Assembly: GCA_032718475.1 (NCBI GenBank)
Contig: JAUCBJ010007065.1
Span: forward strand, 1 to 52,258
DNA: 52,258 nt
Direction of reading: 5' to 3'
Origin: Nemertoderma westbladi
Lineage: Eukaryota > Xenacoelomorpha > Nemertodermatida > Nemertodermatidae
The notes under the pieces were generated by a model. That model saw only the letters and a list, made by a program, of their open reading frames with translations. It was not told the origin of the DNA and searched no databases. The position numbers and the translations under genes were made by a program. Position 1 is the first letter of the stretch. Each line of letters opens with the position of its first letter. Positions 10,637-23,912 of this stretch are shown here, piece after piece.

Positions 10637-12893
10637 GTTTGTTTACACAGTTGAATGTCTACTGCTTATTACAGTCTAAGCAAGTCTAGTAATTCAGTAT
10701 TAACTGCTAGCCTAGTAATTAATTACCGATACTGCTACTCAGTGTAGCGTGATATATATAATATATTAGAATACCGGTATGCTTATAGTATATATAACTA
10801 TATAAGTATTATTACAGACTAGGTTTATCACAGAATACCGGTATAATTTTAGCACAAATATATATAAATATATAATAGGCCTATCGGGAATACCGGTATA
10901 CAGCTTACAGTTTGTAGTATATATAATTCTGGACTAGAATTAATTACAAGTACCGGTATAATTTCAGCCTAAATTTATAGAAATAAAGATAATAGGCCTA
11001 TCGTAAATACCGGTATATCAATTATTTTAAATAATTGAATTTCTGAATTTTAGGGTTACTTGGTTACTTTACTTACTTTATTACCGTTATTTGAGCAGTA
11101 GTCCAACTGATATTGAGACCTAATTGTTGTATGGCAGGCCTACTATTTATAAATCGTTTGAGTTGATTTATAATATATATATACCCGTTTTAATGGGTTT
11201 TGTCAATGTTTGAAATAAATGTTATTATTTCTGGGGAGTAATCACTACACAAAGCGGTGCGCTTTCAGTGAAGTGTTACTTATAGGACACTAAAACAAAT
11301 AATGCTAATTTACCTAAGTTACTTAATACTACAAATTACGTACAATTCGGGTGAGATTACAATCTCTAAATAAACACAAAAATTTACAAAAAACACAAAA
11401 TACAAATTTTCAGGGTAATTTTACAAGAAGTCTACAAACCAGCCTAACAAAGGGTTAGAAATCTGGTTATTACAACGGACAGGGTACTGCGGTATTTGAA
11501 AATAATACGTAGTAGTAAATACACTGCGTTGTCCAGATAGGAAAATACCACCGCCTGACGACCTATAGCCGTATCGCTCTAGGTACTACGTTATGTATCA
11601 CGGAGTGTTCCTACCTAGAAGTTAATAGAGCTAATCGAACGTGCCTATCAACCACTTTACAACACAAATATAATGTCTACACTAATTACTTTCGGAAAGC
11701 ACTGTACACTAAACCCTAAATTAGGTACGAGTACTTGTACAACATATAATCAGTAGTTAAATATACTTGAACAGCTAAAAGAACCACGGCATCTGCTGGA
11801 GTGACCGGTGCACAAAATCACCAGTCTTTACCTACGCCAAGCAGCCCGTGTAGTACCGGGGTTAATTTAACTATAGCGGTATGTATAACAAACACAATTA
11901 TTGTAGGAACAAACTTGGGGAATGAATGTTGCGAATAATCGCATAAACTCTGAATAATAAATATTACGCTACGCGTACAAACCACTCAAACAAAATGCAG
12001 ACCAAATACTGACAGACTACCATCAAGCCTAAACAAACTACGGTATATGCAGACTCCGAAATGATTAGGTAGTATGCGTTCTAACCCAGTAGTACGACTT
12101 ATTCTTTAGTTGGGGGTTTACCTTACAGCAATGGCTGCCCCTACTTCCTAACCGTTCTTTATCGGACAGATGCTTTACACACACCGAAATCCGTTCAGAC
12201 CTAATAACAGCCAGACAACTATCCAGCCTACAAATTATCTAAATAAATATTATACGCTACCTGTACAGACTACACAAACAAAGTACAGACTAAACGATGG
12301 CAGACTACTCTCAAGCCTAAATAAACTACAGGACATGCAGACTCCGAAATGATTAGGTAGTATGCGTTCTAACCCAGTAGTACGACTTATTCTTTAGTTG
12401 GGGGTTTACCTTACAGCAATGGCTGCCCCTACTTCCTAACCGTTCTTTATCGGACAGGTGATCTACACACACTGCAATCCGTTCAGACTTAACAGCAATC
12501 AGACAACAGCTCAGCCTACAACTTGTCTGTACAATATGATCAGGCTTACACGCCTTCTGTTCAATACTGGCCTACAAACAAATAAAACTGACAGAAATAA
12601 GTAAGCTCCAAAAGAAACAAGGGGTGTACAGTCCCTAATCTCTTAAACAGCCTACCGGTATACAACAATCAAATCGAATAATACTAATGTACTTATACGG
12701 GAAGTACCGGTTAGGACAGTTAGGCCTACGGACCTACTGAAGTACCGGTTCTGGCAGTTGGACCTACGGGCCTACGGCAGTACCGGTTCTGGCAGTTGGG
12801 CCTACTGACCTACAGATGCACCGTTCAGGTTTACCGGTTGACCGGTACTTTCAACTTTATTGCTTACGGCAATAAAGAAGCTATATCCGTTAT
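10637..12893 (-). other. untranslated leader of element B
   Basis: 2.26 kb, colinear with the A and C leaders, with the 288-bp duplication and the ACCGGTA array. Near 12720-12800 there is an extra short tandem segment of GTACCGGTT plus CAGTTGGGCCTAC-like units that A lacks. No ORF of interest. Confidence 0.7.
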
Positions 12894-13399
12894 TGTTCGC
12901 GCTTTCAGACCTTTGGCAGTTTAACCCGCCAAATTAGGATGTCTGTTAGATAATAAATCACTTTTAGCCTATGACAAGTATTTGATTCACTACACTAGTC
13001 GAAACCAATCTGTGCGCGATCATTCACCCGCTGGATATACCCGGGAGATTGGGTTCGACGGCTTAATCTTATTGCTAGGTAAGCCTAATGTATTATTCGA
13101 CTGACAGTATTATATAATCTCTGACAATATTATTCACCTTCGGGGAATATTAACAGTTCCTTTAGGACGTGGCGCTCTATCTATATAAACAGAGTTATGA
13201 CTTAAACTACTCACAACGATATGGCTTAGTTATAATTCACATATATGGCGCATTCTTTAGGAAATGCTTCGTTATCAGTCTCACTCATACACAATGCTGC
13301 ACAATACTGCACACTGATCTGCCGATCTTCACTGATTTTAGTCACATATAAAAGGAACACGGACCGACTCATGTAGGGTCTATCAAATAACATTAGATT
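12894..13399 (-). repeat. inner part of element B 5' LTR
   Basis: 506 bp starting at TGTTCGCGC (12894), equivalent to 7380 onward in A. The match to the A LTR stops exactly after AGATT (13395-13399), where element C begins. The missing outer part resumes at 25049-25771, so together they form one LTR of about 1224 bp. Confidence 0.85.
13395..13399. repeat. target-site duplication AGATT, left of C
   Basis: AGATT here and at 25049-25053 flank element C. In the uninterrupted A LTR the same site occurs once, followed by CACTTCAAACC, which is also what follows 25053. Confidence 0.9.
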
Positions 13400-14570
13400 T
13401 GTAAAAGCTTTTGCGTCATTAACCGGTTATTTTCCCTTAAAGTACTCTGTAGTTGGTTTGCCAGGCATAAAAAGGCCGTGTCCTTGCTGTACTGGTGTTT
13501 TAGAGGACATAAAAGTCATTTCTTCTGTATTTGTACTGTATTTGTACTTTAGAGGACATAATCCGCAATCTTGTGACGCGATAAGCTAGATACTCTTGAA
13601 AACAGTGTCGCTACCATGACGACGGCTAGCAGCTGATATTGCCACGTCGACGTTTCTTTGTTTCTTTGTTCTCTCGTTGTTCGGTTGACCAATCAGAGCG
13701 TTTTTTGTCTCTGTGTTGGAGGTGTATACAGAACTCAGTAGTTCAGTGTTATGTTTTTGCCCAGAGCCTAAGAACCGGCTTTTGGCACCTCCGTGTTTCA
13801 GTCTTTAGTCTTACATTAGTAGGCTTAATTATAGAACGTATATCTGTTATCTGATTCACTACTTACCTACCGAGTTACCTTATCAATGCAATTTATACCT
13901 TAACTTTACTGCTTTTGCTGTTGATTATTCGTTATATTTGTTGATGAATTATTATATCGGAATACTGATCAATAGCCCGACATCCCAATCTTCTTGATAT
14001 ACTAAAGGTTAGAGAGACCGGTTACAGATAAACGATTGCGACCTATGTATGTTAAGTGGTTTGAAGTGAATCTAATGCTATTTCATATGCCCAACATAAA
14101 TTGTCTGTTGCTCTCTTTATACGTGACCAAATTTAGTGAAGGTCGGCAGATTAGTGTGCAGTATTGTGCAGCATTGGGTATGAGTGTAACTGATAACAAA
14201 GCATCTCCTAAAGAATGCGCCATATACGTAAATCTATAGCCTTTTCGTTGTGTCTAGTTTAAGTCATAACTCTGTTTACATATTTAGAGCGCCACGTCCT
14301 AAAGGAACTGTTAATATTTCCCGAAAGTGAATAATATTTGTCAGAGATTATATATTACGATCAGTCGAATAATACAGTAGGCTTACACCATCAATCATTA
14401 AGCTCCGAACTCAGTCTCCCGGGTATATCCAATGGGTTAATGATTGCGCATAGACTGGCTTCGGCTAATGTAGTGTATCAAATACTCGTCATAGGCTAAA
14501 GACTATCTATCATCCAAAAGACATTCTAATTTTGGCAGGTTAAACTGTCAAAGGTCTGAAAGCGCAAACA
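13400..14570 (+). repeat. 5' LTR of element C
   Basis: 1171 bp, TGTAAAAGC...GCGCAAACA. It has a TATA-like CATAAAAAGG at 13466-13475. Relative to the 3' LTR it carries 35 extra bases at about 13700-13734. The LTR is clearly diverged from those of A and B in its outer half, so C belongs to a different LTR subfamily. Confidence 0.9.
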
Positions 14571-16663
14571 ATAACAGATATTGCTTCTGGATTGCGGTGT
14601 AAGCAATCAAGTCTAAAGTACCGGTACCGGTTGAACGGTAACCTGTACTGCTGTAGACCTGTAGGCCTGACTGCCTGATCACCCGAACCGGTACTTACAG
14701 TACAGGTACAGCAGTATTATTCGATTTTTATAATTATATACCGGTAGGCCTTAATAATTAATCAGGGACGGCCGCCCTGGTTTTTTATTGAGATTTTACT
14801 TGTTTCTGTCAAGTTTTATTTATTTGTAGGCCAGTATTGAACAGAAGGCGTGTAAGCCTGATCATATTGTACAGACAATTTGTAGGCTGGGCTGTTGTCT
14901 GATTGCTGTTAAGTTTGAACGGATTGCAGTGTGTGTAGATCACCTGTCCGATAAAGAATGGTTAGGAAGTAGGGGCAGCCATTACTATAAGGTAAACCCC
15001 CATCTAAAGAATAAGTCGTACTACTGGGTTAGAACGCATACTACCTAATCATTTCGGAGTCTGCATGTCCTGTAGTTTATTTAGGCTTGAGAGTAGTCTG
15101 CCATCGTTTAGTCTGTACTTTGTTTGTGTAAGTCTGTACGGGTAGCGTATAATATTTATTTAGATAATTTGTAGGCTGGATAGTTGTCTGGCTGTTATTA
15201 GGTCTAAACGGATTGCAGTGTGTGTAGAGCCTCTGTCCGATAAAGAACGGTTAGGAAGTAGGGGCAGCCAATGCTGTAAGGTAAACCCCCAACTAAAGAA
15301 TAAGTCGTACTACTGGGTTAGAACGCATACTACCTAATCATTTCGGAGTCTGCATGTCCTGTAGTTTATTTAGGCTTGATAGTAGTCTGTCAGTATTTGG
15401 TCTGCATTTTGTTTGAGTGGTTTGTACGCGTAGCGTAATATTTATTATTCAGAGTTTATGCGATTATTCGCAACATTCATTCCCCAAGTTTGTTCCTACA
15501 ATAATTGTGTTTGTTATACATACCGCTATAGTTAAATTAACCCCGGTACTACACGGGCTGATTGGCGTAGGTAAAGACTGGTGATTTTGTGCACCGGTCA
15601 CTCCAGCAGATGCCGTGGTTCTTTTGGCTGTTCAAGTATATTTAACTACTGATTATATGTTGTACAAGTACTCGTACCTAATTTAGGGTGTAGTGTACAG
15701 TGCTTTCCGAAAGTAATTAGTGTAGGCATTATATTTGTGTTGTAAAGTGGTTGATAGGCACGTTCGATTAGCTCTATTAACTTCTAGGTAGGAACACTCC
15801 GTGATACATAACGTAGTACCTATAGCGATACGGCTATAGGTCGTCAGGCGGTGGTATTTTCTTATCTGGACAACGCAGTGTATTTACTACTACTTATTAT
15901 TTCAAATACCGTGTTTGTGTTTATTTAGAGATTGTAATCTCAACCCGAATTGTACGTAATTTGTAGTATTAAGTAACTTAGGTAAATTAGAATTATTTGT
16001 TTTAGTGTCCTATACGTAACACTTCACTGAAAGCGCACCGCTTTGTGTAGTGATTACCCCCAGAAATAATAACATTTATTTCAAACATTGACAAAACCCA
16101 TTAAAACGGGTATATATAAATTATAAATCAAATCTAACGATTTATAAATAGTAGGCCTACCATACAACCATTAGGTCTCAATATCAGTTGGACTACTGCT
16201 CAAATAACGGTAATAAAGTAAGTTAAAGTAACCAAGTAACCCTTAAAATTCAGAAATTCAATTATTCTAAAATAATTGACATACCGGTATTTACAATAGG
16301 CTTATTATATTTATTTCTATAAATTTTAGGTTGAAATCATACCGGTATTCTGTAATTAATTCTAGTCTGTAATTATACTTATATATATACACTATAAGTG
16401 TAAACTGCATACCGGTATTCACGATAGGCCTATTATATATTTATATATATTTGTGCTAAAATTACCTACCGGTATTCTGTGATAAACTAGTCTGTAATAA
16501 TACTTATATATACTATAAGCATACCGGTATACTAATATATTATATATCGTGCTACACTGAGTAGCAGTATCGGTAATTAATTACTAGGCTAGCAGTTAAC
16601 ACTGAATTACTAGACTTGCTTAGACTGTAATATAGCAGTAGGCATTCAACTGTGTAAACGAAC
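14571..16663 (+). other. untranslated leader of element C
   Basis: 2.09 kb, colinear with the A and B leaders in reverse complement. It holds the ~289-bp duplication (anchors 15054 and 15343) and the palindrome array at about 16280-16530 just before gag. No coding sequence seen. Confidence 0.75.
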
Positions 16664-19600
16664 ATGTCTGACGCAAAGCAGAACCTGTCAGACAGTCTAC
16701 TAGATACAACCGAGAGCGAAGTGACAGCAGAGAAACCGCATAAGAGGGATGCTATTGACATCTATCTGTCAGACTATCAACGCTTTGTAGGAGATGAAGA
16801 GTTGAGGAGAAGGCTGGAGGGGCTTAGCCCTAATAGTGAAGGAACCAAGCTTGTGCTGGACGCAATCGATGCGGAAATGTTAGCTGCGAACCAAGCTAAA
16901 TTTGATGAACTCCTCCGCATCACTAGAGTCCAAGAAGAGCAAGTAAAGAAAAAACGTATAGAAGACAGAAAGAAAATAGCAGCGGCCTTGGCAGATGCAG
17001 TGGCAGAAGCAGAAAGAAAAGCGGCACTGGCAACAGCAGAGGCAGTGGCAGAAGCAGAACGGAGGGCATCTGAAGAGGCAACCCAACTAGAGTTGGAAAA
17101 TCTTCAAGAGAGGCAAGACAACTTCAATAAACAGTTAACAGCTAGTAATATGCAGATGATGAGTCGATCTACTCCCAAAAGACAGGGGTATACATCATCT
17201 GAGGAAGGCGATACTACCGATACTGAAGGCAAAGGAAATAGATCTCGTCTAAGCAGACGTAAAAGAACATTCCACCGTCAGAAATTGCCTGATTTGCCTC
17301 CAGCTGTTAGAAGGCAACTAAATAACACCAACTTAGGTAGTACAGAACCCACAGACCAAATAATTAAAATAGAAAGACTCCCTACTATAGTAGATGAGCC
17401 TGAAATAATTAGGCCTGTTCTTGAAATCACCCCTTCGGTGATAGATACACCTGTGCTCCCTGAAGCTACCTCTAAATTCCCTCTGCATAGCACTAAGCTA
17501 CCTGTGCCCAGTAGAACTGCCCAGGAGACAGTTCAGGTCCTGGACCCCGAGCGAAATATTCATGATTTGTCGCCCATTGTCCCTCGTCCGCCCGCTACAA
17601 CGTTGGCGACTCCCGCTTCGGCGGTCGAATGGGTGGACGAGAGACGGCGGGGGATGGATCTCCTGCTCGGACAGATGCAGGAGACTGTTCAACAATTCAA
17701 AGGCACAGTAAGGGAAAGTAGGCTAGAGTTGCAAGAAGTGCAGCAAAGTATCGCGCTAGAACGCGATAAATTAGTAAATGCACAAAAGGGTATACCACCA
17801 CCCTCTGTAACAATGTGTCAACCTGTTAGGTCTGAAGTATCGCATGCGCAAGGTGTGGAGCCTACACGCATCTATACTGCTAGCGAAGTAGAAACTCCTA
17901 TAGTGAACCCTATTAAGGGTAATTATAGACCTGTTGATAATGATATTCCATATAGAACGGATCATAATCCGAGAAATTTATATACCGATAACTCGATATT
18001 AAATAACACGATGGCCCAAGAAAGTTTTACGCGTCAAATGGCTAGAACCGAAGCCCGGCAAGCTGTAAAGGTGGGAGAGATCGTCAAGTTCAATGGAGAT
18101 GAGATGAAATGGTTACCTTTTAATGAATATTACAAAGATAACATACAGAACTCTGTGCTATCTAATGGAGAGAAACTTAGATTCCTCATCGAGTGCTTGG
18201 AAGGATCTCCCAAGTTAATGGCGTTATAGTTTATTGGACATCCAGACGGATTAAGACAAGTTTGGGATACACTTAACATCAGGTATGGTAATAGGAATAA
18301 CATAGCTGGGTATTTGTATGCAAAGTTGGTAGCGCCCCGAAAGTTTATTAGCAGCGGAATTATAGAGTTTTCCGATGAGATTCAGGAGATCTGCAGACAA
18401 TTAGATTGGCTAGGTAAGTCTCATGAGTATCAGAACGCTATGGTTATTAGAGCAGTGGCTTCTACTTTACCGAAGGGTGGAGTAGGTACACGCTGGGATA
18501 AGAAAGTGTTATATATGATGGAACAACAACGACGAGACCCTACCATGGCTGATCTCATGTCATTCCTAGATGGAGAAGTGAAATTACAGCTCCTAAGGCA
18601 GTCCAGAGAGAAGACATTGGAAAACAAGGTAAGTGAGAAACCCGTTTCTAGGAGAAGGGTAACACCAGTGTGTTATACAGACGACGGCGAAAGCCAGACT
18701 TCTCAAGGAGAGGATAGCGGGAAAGACACTAAAAGATCTTATTATGGCAATAAAGCGCCTATAGAACAGGTAAGTAAATTCAAGTCTCGACCCAATGACA
18801 GAAGAGAACCGGTAAGAAAAACCCCTCCTACGTCTCCCAAGAGAATTCAGGTGAGAAAGCCCGAGGAAAGAACGAACGTGCACCACACAGCACAGGTTAA
18901 AGTAAGTAACATCAAACCCAAATGTGTGCTGTGCGACGGGCCCCACCGCTTGAATATGTGCGATGAATTCTTAAAGAAATCATTAAAAGAGAGACGGGAA
19001 GTCATGTGGGATAAGCGGTTGTGTTATAATTGTCTCAGACGAGGACACCAACGGCGAACCTGTTACTCCGACGCAAGGTGTGCAAAGTGCGGTGCGAAAC
19101 ATCATATCTTGTTGCACACTGAATTCGAGCGAAATAGTCCGAGTCAGGTGAGTGATTCCGAACTACATGTCCAATTCAGTGATGTGAACGACACTGATCA
19201 ATCTGAGATGGAAGGATTCTATACGGACGAATTCTCCGACCAAAACGAATCCTGTTACTTAATAAACACCACCACAGTGTATCGAGCACTCATGTATGAG
19301 AAAGACACAGACAGCGACCTCACCCTAACTACTTCAGATCAACAACAATCTTGGAAAGCGCCAACTTACAATATAGGAATCCGAGAATTTCCTGTAGTAC
19401 AGTTACGGGTCCACGGACCTCAGAAGAGCTATATAGTGAACGCCCTCCTGGACTCCGGTAGCACAGGAACATTCATCGATAAAGAACTAGCCGAAGTCAT
19501 CTTTGCTGGACAACCCAAGTTCCGAACCAAGCTAAACATGTCAGGGATCATGCAGGTTTGGAATTCTACTGTAGCTGCCGACTATTATATAGGTGAGTTG

Positions 19601-20662
19601 TCCACTCCACAGGATAAACTAGGAGAACACAGTATAAGGTCAGTCAAAATGGTGGCAATAAAGAACTTCGCTACCACCCAAGTGGAACCTTATAATTGGG
19701 ACGAAGATGATCATGTCCAACAACTTAACATCCCTAGATTCGACATCGATTATCCTGGAGTACAAATATTAATCGGTCAAAACGCGCATGAGGCGCTGGA
19801 GACATTAGAGAAACGACCTACTCAACCGCAACCACTTCAGACCTATGCGGTAAGAACTAGAGTAGGTTGGTACCTTACTGGACCTTCCCGAAGAACGCTC
19901 AGAGAAAGACTGCTTCAAGATCACGTCTGCCAGGTGAGTGAATGGGAAGATGATACTAGTGAGGGAGACGACCCAACTGAGGGAACACCATACTCCTCAG
20001 ATAATGACGATATTAGCTCCAATGTAGATCAATGGAGATATTGCCCCAAGAAGTTTAATCCAACTGACATCGCTTCCAGAGGAGCAACTCCTCAAGAACT
20101 GACAGATACTACAGACCGGTTAGGTGAACCCGACTTCCTGAGTAAGGAGGATGAATGGCCTCCCCATCTCACTCCGACTGAGATTAGACCAGCTAAGGGA
20201 GCGGAGAAAGTCAAACCTAAAACCCGGACGGGTGGATCGGAGTTATTTGAACCCGGGATAGATCTGTCGGTATTACATATTGCCAGGGACGACGCCGTGG
20301 ATCTGGACCTCCCCACCGCGAGTGGATCCTTCATGAAGATCAGAGAGAGCGATTGGAGCTCTGGAACATCAGATGTCTCGCAGGGACTTTCACCTCTCCT
20401 GCAGGGAGCGACGGACCACTATAGCTCCTGGAATCGGCTTTGTAAGGCCGTCGTGTACCTAAAGCAATGTTTCTATCGTCACTATTCCAGGACGAAGAGG
20501 AAACCTGGAATTGTATTCGGGATGCAGCGACTCAATCACCCAGTCGGTCGTTTGTGTTTACCGGAAGGGAATGGAGGACTCTCCGGAAACTGTGGAAGGC
20601 AAGATTCTCTTCCCACGACCACCTCCCTAATCCTTCAAACATCTAGGGACTCCATAACGTAA
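16664..20662 (+). pseudogene. BEL/Pao Gag-protease polyprotein, element C, one in-frame stop
   Basis: Same protein as element A's with two lesions. After the first 14 codons about 290 codons found in A and B are missing in frame, and a TAG at 18227-18229 interrupts the DUF1759 region where A has Lys. The frame is otherwise open to TAA 20660-20662. The three knuckles at about 18917-19125 are complete (CX2CX3HX4C, CX2CX4HX4C, CX2CX3HX3H). The protease motif LLDSGSTGTFID is near 19445-19480. As in A, protease is followed directly by an RNase H tail signature (NPTDIASRG, about 20056-20082) and a ~190-aa C-terminus shared with A. RT and integrase core are absent. ATG 16664 matches the A and B start. 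Whether the TAG arose after insertion cannot be told. Confidence 0.85.
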
Positions 20663-22309
20663 CAACATATGGAGTGGGTGTGTGACTCTATTATTTTGTA
20701 TTTGTTTTATTTTTATATTTATGTATGTATTATTATGTAATTTTATTTTAATCGTTTTATTTAATTTTATTTAGTAGTATGGTATTTTAGAGATTATTTA
20801 GTAGATTAGTGCAATATATATTCGCGTTTATTATTTAATTACGTATATTATATATTTAGTGCGACGGCGAGAAATAATTCTTTTTCTCTTTCCTTACTGC
20901 CCGTATCATATTATAAATACGTGACTACAGTAAGATGAAATATCCGTACTTATTAAAGTACAATAAAGCTCCTACTATATTTAAGTATTATTGGTAGGCA
21001 GAGTATTAGGAATGCAAAGTTCAGATCCTCGTGTCTCGGCTAAACCAAGCTCTGGGTAGACCTTGGAAACGACTTGCCTCTTCTCACTGACATTGCTTCG
21101 TGCGATATTGCTCTCATACCGTATATTAAATAATACATATAGTAGCGTGATGTCCCTTTAACAGTAGCGTATAACGCAAAATAATTCTGTTAAACCCTTT
21201 GACCATCTGCAATTCTAGTCGATTAAGATATCGCGGCACCCACCGATATACTTGAAAGACAAAATTCTAGAATCAGTGGTTAACGTCCCCAGACAAGTTC
21301 TGGAATAAACTGGTGCCCATCCTAAATATTAATTATTAATATTTACAAAAATCTGTCAAATATCAGATCCTTTAAAATTCTAGTCGATTAAGATATCGCA
21401 GCACTTACCGATACTCTTAAAAGGACAAAATTCCTAGAATCAAGGATCCCAGTCCCCAGACACGTTCTGGAATAAAATTGTGTCTATTTAACATTAAATA
21501 ATAAAATTTACGGGAATAAATTTAAATTCATACTTTAAATGAATTTAATAAATTGTCATTTTGTACAATTTATAACATTCCCAAAATTCCATTAATTAAT
21601 AGATCATGGGAGCGGAGATTCACTATATTAAGTGTATTTGTGTGTGAGAATCTCCAATGTATAGTCAATAGCCGATAAAATTCATAAATTCATATATAGA
21701 GAGGATATTGACAATTAAAGAATTACTATTAAATAGCATCCCAGATCTGTATGCATGAGAATTACCCTAATTCTACCGCTAGCTTTCCATAATGTCACCA
21801 TGGCAACAACCACGCTAGAATTAGAAGTGAGTTAAAAGAACAATAAAAGGCTTGCGTATTGAATAGCATCCGGAATAAATAGCACACCGCTAGTATCCAA
21901 GGATACATAATAACAACGTGACATTCTGGAAGGCACTTGACTAACGGACAAATGACCCGAATGTGTGATAGAATGTGTACAATTTGTGACAGTTACGTGG
22001 AATTTGTGCGTTTGTAGGTGAATGTTACTACTAAGGTGTGTTTACAGTAGCGAGTCGCAATTGTGAAAGTAACCCTAACTCTCCAGTAAGAACCTGAAGT
22101 ATATCTAAGCCTTTGGGACGGACGGTGGAGTGGCTCGTGCTGGTTGTTGTAGTCGTTGTGCAGCTACGACGTTGGCGATAGGCACATCGGCGAAAGTACA
22201 CCAGCGCTGAGGATCTCACACTGTCCGGGGGCAGAGAGGGGTAGGCAGCGACGCCCGCTCGCCTAAATATAAACTCATTATAATATGGATAAACTTATAT
22301 AGCAGATAT
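20663..22309 (+). other. non-coding spacer between gag-PR and extra ORF of C
   Basis: T-rich 3' flank followed by 1.4 kb without a convincing ORF. It includes a decayed 165-bp tandem repeat (21211 to about 21490). The first ~200 bp are shared with element A. Confidence 0.6.
21211..21490. repeat. decayed 165-bp tandem repeat
   Basis: Two copies beginning AATTCTAGTCGATTAAGATA at 21211 and 21376, each ending in a CCCCAGACA..TTCTGGAATAAA block. They differ by many substitutions and small indels. Confidence 0.75.
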
Positions 22310-23834
22310 GATTGAGTTGATAGAAGATGATCTTGGTATCAGGGAGCGATATGCTCTACCTTTACAAGCGTTTGTTGATAGCCTGATACGCGGCGACGCT
22401 GGTCCAACTACTACGGAGGACGATGGTCGTTATATCTAACCGCCAATGTCCCGGGAGCAACTTGCGCATGGGTTAGACTGTAGAAAATTCATCGCTCGCT
22501 ATACGCATCGTAATGGTACGTATATGGACTTCTTAACTACTGGTCATCCTATCGACATCCTACACGATACGAACGATATAGACACCAAAGGGAAATGGTT
22601 TATTTAAATATCATACCCAGCGGAAGCGGAACGATAAACTGAGACTCGAACACGAAAATTCTATTCGAAACCGACTCGAAAGTGCAGATGTCGAAATGCC
22701 GGATAAACGCAGCGACTCCACCAAATACCTGGAATTTTTGAGAGAAACCTATCTCGATATTACCAGTCAACAGAATCTAGAAACTCGATATCCTCAAGGT
22801 ATACATCATGACCGCATGGTAGAACTCAAACGGCTCTATTCCACTATGATGTATCTTACCGCCGATCGATCGCTACCTGTTGTACCGGATAGCTTCGAAC
22901 GGATGGAGGAATATTCTAAGCTGGAGAAAGATCACTCGCGTTTCCCCTACAAGACGTGCGTTTTTGGTATTATTGCGATGAATGCCCAAGACCCAACCAA
23001 CAAACGGAAAGACATAAACATCCGCGGAGACGTTGCTTTAAACACGGTTTTACTCGCTATACTTACGGGAGTTTCGAGCGAAACTTGTTCGATGTATCAC
23101 CTACGATCGTTCGACTCAGACGATCCTTAAATAAACCAATGATCAGAGTTTCGGAATGCTCGATCAGAACTCCTCATTCCCTAGTGAGACTTCAGACTCT
23201 TGATCCTATTAGTATGACGGATCCTCCCGAGCTGTACTCACTGTTCAAAGATCTAGTGTTACCTGAACAATTAGTCGGTGGCACCCGGTTGTGGGCTTCC
23301 TAGATATTAGCCCATCCTACCTAGCCGGATTGGGACGCGGACATTTAATATCGCCGTTTAACCCTTACCATCGTCCCGGCTTAACACGATATAACCTGTC
23401 ACCAAAGTGGCGGAGAACGTTGTACCAAACGAGTTAAACGCTATTCTACAAAGATCAGAAAGGAAACCTGCGTTTGTTCAGATAAACGTAAGTTGTAACA
23501 GCAAGTCCAAGCTAGCGATAAACGAATTGTCTTTATCTCAGTTCGATTGTGAAATCCAGAATCTCTAAGAAGATATCGAACTTAGACAACCCCATTCTCT
23601 GCGAGAGTTTTTGGATGAACGTATCCAGCTACGAGCGGAGGAAAATCAGCTCGAGGAGAAGCATATCGAAACGGCGGATACCCCGACCATAATCCTACAC
23701 CTTCTGATGCAATTATATTGCACCCTTCACCCAGGATTTATAACCCTCCTAGTAAAGTGGCTCGCCCCAAAGAGAAAAGGACTCTTGCTAGCCTCAAAAA
23801 ACTGCGTAAACGCCGTCTGCGTAAGAAAGACTAA
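22310..23834 (+). pseudogene. decayed extra ORF of element C, unknown protein
   Basis: Not recognised as a known family. A protein-like signal runs from ATG 22310 through several frames broken by stops and frameshifts: an acidic start (22310-22437), an open 144-codon stretch (22696-23130), a stretch rich in aromatic residues, Cys and His in another frame around 22956-23300, a Glu/Arg-rich helix-like segment (about 23570-23690), and a strongly basic tail ending KKLRKRRLRKKD before TAA 23832-23834. The stop lies 78 bp before the 3' LTR, the place where some BEL/Pao elements carry env. No signal peptide or membrane segment is visible. By position it resembles ORF3 of element D; sequence homology between them is not evident by eye. 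Boundaries are approximate. Confidence 0.5.
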
Positions 23835-23912
23835 CTGTTTAGAGTATCTTTATGTTTTAGAAACTGTGATTTGTTATATTTTATAGACTTAAATCCCATT
23901 TTCTGGGAGCGG

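Noticed and set aside
14036-14239. 67-codon ORF repeated at 24514-24717, with related antisense ORFs in the A and B LTRs
   Set aside because: Lies wholly inside the LTRs, and its repetition reflects LTR duplication, not a gene family.
18414-19939. A spliced host gene with many short exons suggested by CAG/GTRAGT sites
   Set aside because: The reading frame stays open across all these sites and there are no matching acceptor and branch signals; the sites lie inside continuous Gag homology.
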